Positions 28,746 through 37,800 of a stretch of 64,000 nt of DNA are shown piece by piece. Below the pieces are notes generated by a model that was not told the DNA's origin, ran no database searches, and saw only the letters and a list, made by a program, of their open reading frames with translations. The translations under genes and the position numbers were made by a program. Every line of letters starts with the position of its first letter. The first letter of the stretch is position 1. The stretch is from assembly GCF_002234675.1 (NCBI RefSeq), contig NC_019870.2:5216485-5280484 (forward strand). The letters run 5' to 3'. This DNA is from Oryzias latipes (Eukaryota; Chordata; Actinopteri; Beloniformes; Adrianichthyidae).

Positions 28746-28784
28746 CACCTCTGAGTTTTGGGTGGGACCGTTGGTTCACAGCAG

Positions 28785-28818
<34 letters not shown>

Positions 28819-31800
28819 TTTCCCCCTTCCCTCGGATGAGGGAGCTTGTGGCCCACCCAGCGTTGAAAATAAGATCTTTTTCTGATGGCCTTTCTAATTT
28901 ACTCAGAAATGTAGTTTTTGAGCTAAATTTTCTTTACATATGTCCCCCATTGTCAGAAGAATGCCACAGAACATGTTAAAAAAAACAATAAAACAATAAC
29001 ACAATTTTCAGATTGGGTCTTTAAGTCAATAAAAGAGGCTTTTTTTGCGATTTATGAAGTAACCACTGAAGTGGAGGAACATTATGGCTCTTAGATTTTC
29101 ACATTTAAAATAAAAAGACTGTAAACTGATGGAGAGACTTTTTACTGGACAATGATTTTAAGGTTTTTTCAAAACCAACAAAGTAAAGAAACTAATTTCA
29201 GTTTGTTGGTTATAAACCAACATTGACTGTTAAAATGGTGTCTACTTGTACAGTGCTTTCCTTGAAGGCCCAAAGCACTTCAGACATTCACACAATAATT
29301 CACTGGCTGTGTCCCACATATGGGAGTGCAAGGCAGGAATTGAACCTGCAATCTGATATTTGAGCGATTTAATTCATGAATTCTTTTTAGGAACAGAGAT
29401 CAAAGACACCTTGGTAGTTTTCTGAAAGGGTTACAAAGTACAAAGAAAACACTCTTACAAAAGAACACGTGCTTGCTGTCCTTTTCAAGAAAAGTCATAA
29501 TGATCTGAGTTGGACAGAATATTGACTTTAACTCAAAGAGTGTTTGCTCTACCTTTCTGAAATTTTCCCACCAAAAATGAAACCAGGACGTTTGCTATGG
29601 GCTCTGTTACACAACAGTCTGAAGCCATTCATTTCACATCAAGCAGGTATAAAAACGGTGATCCTTTGGAAACCCAAATGATTATTTGGGTGTACTTCTT
29701 CTAGGAAAGTTGCGCAACCGTGCTGAGCAGCACAAGAGGCTCTTAATGACGCTTCCAACTCAAGACTGTGCAGGTTGAGCAGGGCCTGTAACCATTTAAT
29801 CCTGAAAAAGCTTAAATTAGCACGGCTGTTCTGAAACGACGACACCTGGACCTCTCCTTTTGTACAGCTGAGTAAGATCTAACCTAAAGCCACCAGAGGA
29901 GATGAGACGTTTTTAGCACACAAGATTTGCTGACTTTGTAACATCCTCCGTGACCCAAAACTGGTGCAACCAATGAGAATTCAAATATTATTGGTTGTCA
30001 AGAATTTTAGGAAAACTGCAGGGAGTAAAAAATGGAAGCTTTTCTTTTTGTTTTGTTTTTGTTTTTTTAAATCATCTGGTGCACAGACGTTATCAAATCT
30101 GGTGGCTATCACCCTAAATATTCTGCTAACGTAATACCTGTAGTCCACTTCTCTGTCACATACTCTCACATTTTCCCACATGACGCATTTAGAGAACTGT
30201 AAACATGACATAAGGACTTGCGCTAGCACAGAAGCACCAAAGAGGAAGCCAAAGCCAACATCAAATAAATCAGCGAGGTCACAGAGGCTGCTCAGCTGCA
30301 AAAAAAAAAGTTTATTCCTGCACCGCATGCTGGGTCCTGCCCCCTCAGCCAATCCAACCACTCTGTTTACAATTCAGATTTCCAGCAGCAATACAGGATG
30401 ATGATAAAGTGGGCCTTAGTGTAAACTCAGCTCCAGGAGGTGGGCTCATGTTCACTTTCACTCTTGCTTCTGTGTCATTGACTGTGTATGATAACTGGAC
30501 TGAGCGACTCCCCCCCCCCCCCAGCATTACAAACAGGAAATACCTGCTGGCTCCAAGAAGCCAAAATCCCATAAACATGTTCTTTCTAATCCTCTTTCTT
30601 TTAAATTATATTTCTTTATTGCAAGTTATAAACTGATTAATCAAATGCCTCAAATAAAAAGTAGGCGGTCTCAAGTCGAACCTTCAAAACGTTGGACAGA
30701 TTCTTCCAAGCCCTCTTTCAAGTGGTAGGGGCGTGGACTTCCAAAAAGCTCATTCCTGATTGGTGAAAGTGGTTGCCATAGAAACTCCGACTCCGGCGAA
30801 GGAAATCATTTTGCATAGGGGACGTGACACTCTGTCCAGTTCTCAGTTACAGTCAATGTTCTGTGCCGCGTTTGGTCCCACCACCCTTCTTTTCAGTATT
30901 GATTCAATGTACCATCAGTACATGATGTCATGTTTGAACCACACACAAACAGCAAAAGTCAGTTTGAAATCGAAAATTTTGGGCAAGTTACGCATGAACT
31001 AATTCAAGGCTACTTTATCCAACCAAATATAATCAAAAACAGGTTTCTAAATGTCTTCTAAGCCACTATAGCCAATTGGTGCTGTTAAATAATTACCAGA
31101 GACAAGGAAGTTGGGTACGGAGAGAAATACTATTTTAAAAAAATGTCGCCTTCCATGTTCTGATAAAAAAAAAAAAGAAACAAAAAGAAACACCCTTTGC
31201 AAGTTAAATATATAATGTAAAAAGGTAGCATATGCACCAAGTACCTCTCAGTTGTGGTAACCTGCAGCTGCACATGTGGTTCACTGAATGGAAGTAAAAA
31301 ATGTGTGTTCAGGTCCATCTCTGTAGGTTTTTTTAATAAAACTACAGTGAGCTAAGCTAGCAGCACAATCATAAGTAGAAAAATATTTTATTAATCTGGT
31401 AAAAACAGATTTTTAATAGCAGATGAACTAATAAAATATAAGGAAAATTATTTCTGAGCTTGATTTTACTGGACCTGGATGCTATACATGTCCGTTTTGT
31501 CAGATGCCACATTAAAAAGACCTTATTGCTACAGAAAACATGATTAGAAAATTATGGGACAAGGAATTTTGTTGTAACAATTTGTTCTACATCATCCATG
31601 TGATCCAAAACCAACAAAATCCAGAAAAGTGGAGATTTTAAAATTTTGTTTAGACAATTATCAGGGAGCTCCTTCAATGAAAGACTAACACCTCACTGCA
31701 GGAAGGACTGCAGATCTTTCTTTTTGTCAGCTTTTAGATACCTCAGATTTGAAAACACAAGTCCTGTTTTATTTAATTTTTTATGTGCATTTTTAGCGTT

Positions 31801-34800
31801 ATTTTTTTTCCATTTGCTTGTTTTTTATTGAGCTATTGTACCAAGATATTTTCCGCTTTGTTGGATCAATAAAGTTTATTCTATTCTATGCTAAAAACTG
31901 TCAGACAAACTTGTGGCACCAAAAATAAACTATTTTAAAACTTCCTGCTTTTGTTAAGTTAGAGGGTATATATTTGCCTTGAAAATGCTCTGATAATTGG
32001 GTCTCATCTCATCTGTTGTTCCATTTAATATCAGCACATTTTGGGTTTTTTTGGATGGATGTATACACACAAATCAGTTGTTCTGTGAATGCCTTTGCAG
32101 TACAGGGACAACAACATAGAGGGATGGAAAACTTTGGTCAGTCTCCATGATCAGGTTGTCAGTTGAACTTGTTATCAGCTGAAACAAGTGAGTCAGACGA
32201 GGCCTTTTCCAGAGGAGGGTTCCTATTTTTTCCAAAAGTGTAGCTGTACCTTTTTCCTACAACAACAAACCATTCGGATTAATGTTATAATGCAAAAAGG
32301 AGTTATGAAAATAATGTTTACTCAAATTCACTGTTACTTAAAAAAAATGATTTAATAACTTTAGACAACACCTACTTGATTTATACTCTCCAAGATTTAA
32401 CACTGATTGGAACTAGCAGTTACCTTTATCCTCGCAGCCTTAAGGTCTGCTGCCATTGTTCCCAGTAGCCGAAGGGAAATCCCTTTCATTTCCTCCAACA
32501 GTTACCACTTATCTTCAACTTATTTTGGCACGTTTCCGTCCAGCACCTTCCCTTTAATACCCATTTCACATGCAAGCGTCCATGCCAACGTCAACCAAAC
32601 CGTTAGACGACAAGCGTTTGCATGTTTTGCTGGACACAAATCCCAACGTGACGTCTGAAAGGCCGTTACCCCTACAGGCCTGTGTTGTCACGTTACGTCG
32701 ATTCTTGTTGTATGTTAAACATGCGTGTAAATGCTGATCTTTATCTACGGAGTATTGTCAGAAAACTTCAGAGAGTACTGGCACCAACATGCTACATGTT
32801 TGATGCAAATGTTATTCTTTTACTGGAATCTTTTCTGTGGAAAAAGTGGAATTCCACCGCATAGACCCTTTTATTAAAGCTGTTGAAGAAATAAAACATG
32901 TTCAGTATCTTATCTTGTTTTTATTTTTTCATTATTGTGAAAAATCGCTTTCTCGTCATTCACGTGTTTGCGTCTTGTGTAGCATTTTCATTTCTGTTCA
33001 GACTTGGGCTCATTTTTTCCTGCCTAACCCAGTTATTAAGTTCTGGGAATTCTTTCACAAAAATCCTAAACTGTTAATCACTAAAGTGACAGATAAGCCC
33101 ATCTTTGTGTTAACTTTACACACTTCCAGCCAGAACAGTGTCATTTTCAGATTACTTTGCAGCCTCGCGCCATTTGCCTGTGTTAAGTCTAGACTCCTGA
33201 CTCCTGAGGCCTCCCCCCTCTGATTAGAAGGTTCTCAGCAGATTTGTTGGTGAAAACGGATTCATGGGTACTCACTGAGAGGTTTGAGGATGCACGCGCT
33301 GGAATCGTTCTCCCCATCAGACTTGTATCCCTCTGTAGCATGTTCGGCCCGCTCCCGCTTTTCCTTGTGACTGGACTTGCGCCTGTGGCGTCTCCTCCGG
33401 TGGTAGCTCTTGGGAACATGGACGCCGATGTAGACTGTGTGGTGGCCTGCGACAGCATGACAGAAGCCAGAATTAAAGGGGAAGCTCATCTTCGTTTTAT
33501 TTCAAAGTGTGGATAATCTGTTGAAGGCATTTTTCTCAGGAAGGAGGTCAAATATGACGTAAAATGGCAAAAATTATATAGCAGAAGTCACGGCTACTTC
33601 CAACAGAAGAGCCACATAAGTAAACGATGATCCATCATCTCCAAGAAGCAAATAAAAAGGAAATGATGGGAAATCGAACAAATGCAGAAACTAACAAATC
33701 ACTGCTTTGGTAAATTGTTCCAACCAAAGACCCTCAAGCTATTTTATTTTTTGTAAACATCTCTTTAAACTCATCTTCAGAAAAAAAATCTTTTATGGAA
33801 TCAGCTCAAAGCCAACTGAAGTTTAACGATCCACTCCCATCATCCTTTGATTCATTTTCAAAGCATTCCCCAGCGGTCTTTTACTTATGGTTATGCTTTT
33901 CTGGGACAGTGTCTGTTGAGTGGCAGTAGCTTGTTAGAAATTCACCTCCAAGTTGTAGACGGTACTGTTGGTGTTGAGCAACCCCGCCCGCCCATCCCAT
34001 CATCCATCTGTTTACACGCTCTCCTGCTACCTTACAGCCTCTCACATTACCAGAGCAAAAAGAAGCATGGCGAGCAAAAGCGGAGCGATCCAGGCGTACA
34101 GTTTTCAGCCGGATTCCAGCTCAGATGAAAAAATAAAGACGTACGTGAATTTATTCGTCTATAAGTGGCAGTGTCAGAATGGAGAGGAGCAGGAAGTTGT
34201 GGCTCGCCCACTTTATGTTCTACATCACAAATAAGCTCTTTGTTTGTCCTTCATCATCAGAAAAAAAAACATGTAAAAAACAAACAAACAGTCTTCATCA
34301 GATTAGGTCTTTAAGGACTAGTTGGGGTTACCGACTGGCCCTCATGATCTAACCCCCCCCTTCCTGCTTTTCAGATGCCCCTGCCGTTCTCCAAGATGAT
34401 TTATTGGATTTTAGTCCCGATTCAGATGGAATCCCTGATCCAGGTTAACCAGCACACAGGTTGAAGAGTGTCCGCCCTGAGATTGGGAGGTCGATGGATC
34501 TATGGTCAGGTCATCTAAAAATGGGACCCAATGCCCTCCCTGCTTGACGCTTGGAATGAAGGGGTTGGATTAGGGGGGAGTTGAACCACCAAATACTTCT
34601 CGATCGTGACTGTGTCTGCAGCTCACCAATCGCCCAATGGATTCGTCAAATGTGGAGAAACAAATTTTGCACAACGGATTTGATTAGCAGTAGGGCGAAA
34701 CACCTGGAAAAGGTGCAGGGTGTGGGATCCAGAGGGGACCAATTGGGGTCTAAATGGATGCTTTTTATCCTCCTTGTGGGATAAAATGCAAGGATAAATG

Positions 34801-37800
34801 AAAAGAAGTCTGAATTTGTCTTACCCTCTACTTCCCCTTCATCGCAGATATGTTTGACAAAAGCTGCTCCTCTGTCCACGACTGCTTCATCCTCCACTCT
34901 ACAAGAAACATGGGGGGGGGGGAAAATGCTTACATCTGCAAAGCTATTTGCGAAACCAACCTCTCATGTTACACACCAGTAACTGTCAGAATAAAAAAGT
35001 GTTTCTTTATCTTTTTATTGTTGCTTCAACAGCCTTTTGGGGGATTCTCTTCTTATGAAACATATGTGATAAAATCCTAATCATTTAAGCTTCAATAAAC
35101 ACAAGAAATAGGCCATAAAACTCTAAACTGTAAGTTCAAAGTGCAAACATCACCTGAGATTGCATCATGATGTCAGGTATCAAAGAAACAAAACAAACTG
35201 GCAGCTCTTTAAACAGCTAACACAATCTTTTATGTTAATTATACTAAAAGATAGCTGACTGTGGTGTTCTCTGTATGCATGTTTGATTCATGTGACAGTG
35301 GAAAATCTGAAAGTCTTGCTTATGAAGTTTAGCCAGTATGTCACACGCAAATGTGGCAGTAATTTGGCCAATAAATGCTAAGAAAATTAACGTAAACTCC
35401 ACATGAAGAAAATCACAAAAAATGTGTAAAATGTCAACAATAAATATCAAAAAAGGGAAAACCTAACTGAAAATAGGGAAAAATAAGTTTAAAAAGTGAG
35501 GGAAGAAAGGGGTTAAAGGCAGAAATTTAAAGCCAAGTGTCTAAAAGAGCCTTGTAATTTAAACTCCCATTTAAACGCAACATGCATAGCAAAATTAAAG
35601 TTATTTAATCAGTTTCCTGTCATAACCAACCGAAAACACCACATTGCCATTTACAAAGCTGACACGCAGCTCTGCAGGTGCATTGCTGCAGAAAAATATG
35701 AAACAGCAACACATTTGTTTTTGGAGAAACTTTTATACGGTTCTCTTTAGTCCAGCACACCTTGTTTGGCTTAAAGGGCAGTGGATGTGTGATTACAAAA
35801 CCAAAGCTCTGTTAACATAATATATTTGCTGTACGTCTAATACCATTATTGTCTTATATGATATGTAGACATTTAAAAAAGAATATGCTGTATCCAAACC
35901 TATTAGTTAAGAAGAAAAACAGAAAAAGTAATGGGATTGATCATTTAAGGCAGATCACAAACATTTCTGGTATCAATTATACATAAATTCCAACTCAAAA
36001 AATATATATGATCTGCATATTTTTACAAAAAGAGTTGTAAACAAGAGCTTTTTTGAGTAAAAATTTTATTTAAATGAAGAAATAATGGCTATACTTGGCA
36101 TTTTTGTAATATGTGAACTCAGGAGAAATGTAGAGAATCTTTAAAACTCAAGGTTACAATTTTACCAAACTCATTGAAAATGGTTACGAGTATAAAACTG
36201 AAATGTAAGTTTTTCCAAATATGTTTACATTTCTTTAAAAGATTCTGAGCTGTGAAAGCTTTTGGACAAACAGGAACGTGATTCTTTATCCTAATTTTTT
36301 CGTTTTAATTTTTACACTTATATGCTGATAATATAAAGTAAAATCATGAGGTGAAAAGAGAGTTAAAACAAGGTCTCTGGTTAAAGTCACAGAACTGGCT
36401 GGTTTAATAATTTGTTATCTTTTTGTTGTCCCCTTGAATAGAATAGAATAGAATAGAATAGAATAGAATAGAATAGAATAGAATAGAATAGAATAGAATA
36501 GAATAGAATAGAATCCTTATTTATCCTTAAGGAAGTTCAAAGCTGCTTATTCCATAACACTAGCACATCCGAAAAAACAAATAAAACCATAAAAACATTC
36601 AAAGATTAAAATCTATTGATAAAAAACAATAAAACCATAAAACAGTCACAAATTAACATTTTATGAATTTTTCCATTGATGCTCAGTCAGGGAGTTGTAC
36701 CGGCACGTCTCATGAGCAAAGCCCTAAATTCCAGTGCATTACAGGAGCGGCTCAGTGACCCCAGGTTGAGCCCAGGTTGAGCTGTCGTTGTACCAGGGCA
36801 GCTGCCAGGTATAAGGGTGTGTGTCACGAAAGAGTCAACGAAAATAAAGCTCTCTCTCCATCAATGGACCCTAATAAAGTAACACTAACTTTTATTGTAG
36901 GACTAGAAAAAAAAAAGCGTGATTTCTGGTGGATGTTAAAGCTGACATGCATCGCCTAACGTGGTCTGAAAATGTCTCTTCCTTTGGACTTGACCTCTTT
37001 TTCACACATTACATTTGAAAGGAATGTGGTTCCCCGGGTTCAGAAAAGTGTTGAAAGGGTGAACTTTAGGGTAAAGCCACCCGGCAGCCAGTAAGGAAGA
37101 GGAAGCTGTACCTTAACTAACTCTTTCCCTTCAGGAAAACACAAATTAAGAGATATCCCTTATCACCAGTTTCTCCTCAATCAATAAATATTTGATTTGG
37201 GATGAAGAATGTCAACAAACGCAGCAGGTTTCCACTTGCTGGAGGGCATTCCTGATGACACAACTCATAAAGCAAAGGGAAACTGCAGAATAAACACAGT
37301 CCGGAAGGATACAAGTTGTAACTTTGAGTGCTGAGAGAGCTCATCCGAAGTCCCCGGTAGAGATGATATCTACAGCCCGAAATGACGGCAGGAGATCAAA
37401 CAGGTCACAGAGACCTGCGCACCAAGTATGCAAGCAGCATTTCTGCACAAATGTGCACGTCCTGCTCTGCACGCATGCTCTCTTTAGCCCTGCGGTGCGG
37501 AAAACACAATAGAACTCTGTTGCCCACGTTTTGTTTCTGTTAGTGAACGATCCTGGCACAGCAGTTTAAATGACATGTTTGAAGCCGCACGGTTGTGGAG
37601 GACGGTCATGTCGCAGATGGAAGATGGGGCCCCTCTCTGCAGAGCCAAGTTCATCAAGACTCTGACAGGAGGCCCAGATTAGGAAACAAAGGCCAAGCAC
37701 AGGTGCATGTTTGATTGTACAGGAAGGGATGAAGCATCATTTAGAGTCAGAATGACTTGCACGTTAGAAATCAGTTACTAGAGGAGAAAAAAAGCAAGAC

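Larger units (their letters stand above)
27226..29024 (+). mobile_element. Family-A MITE interrupted by a retro-insertion
   Basis: The left half is 27226-27352 (TTTAAAGTCCTACTTCAATA at the end; TTTTTGCAGAGCGGCAGGAG inside). The right half is 28739-29024 (AGCTTGTGGCCCACCC, ACATGTTAAAAA, ending GATTGGGTCTTTAA). Both halves share the duplicated target AAAAATTCACCTCTGA. A 34-base C run lies at 28785-28818 in the right half. Confidence 0.8.
26235..33275. other. slc4a4 intron 3, site of the internal NBCe1-A promoter in mammals
   Basis: Seven-kilobase intron between the B-specific and common exons. It contains a family-A MITE (27226-29024) split by a GC-rich retro-insertion, family-B repeats near 30470-30860 and a LINE 3' tail near 31640-31893. 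I searched by eye for an exon encoding the NBCe1-A start (RVVQPMFNHSIFTSA in human) with a donor, and saw none. Confidence 0.6.
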
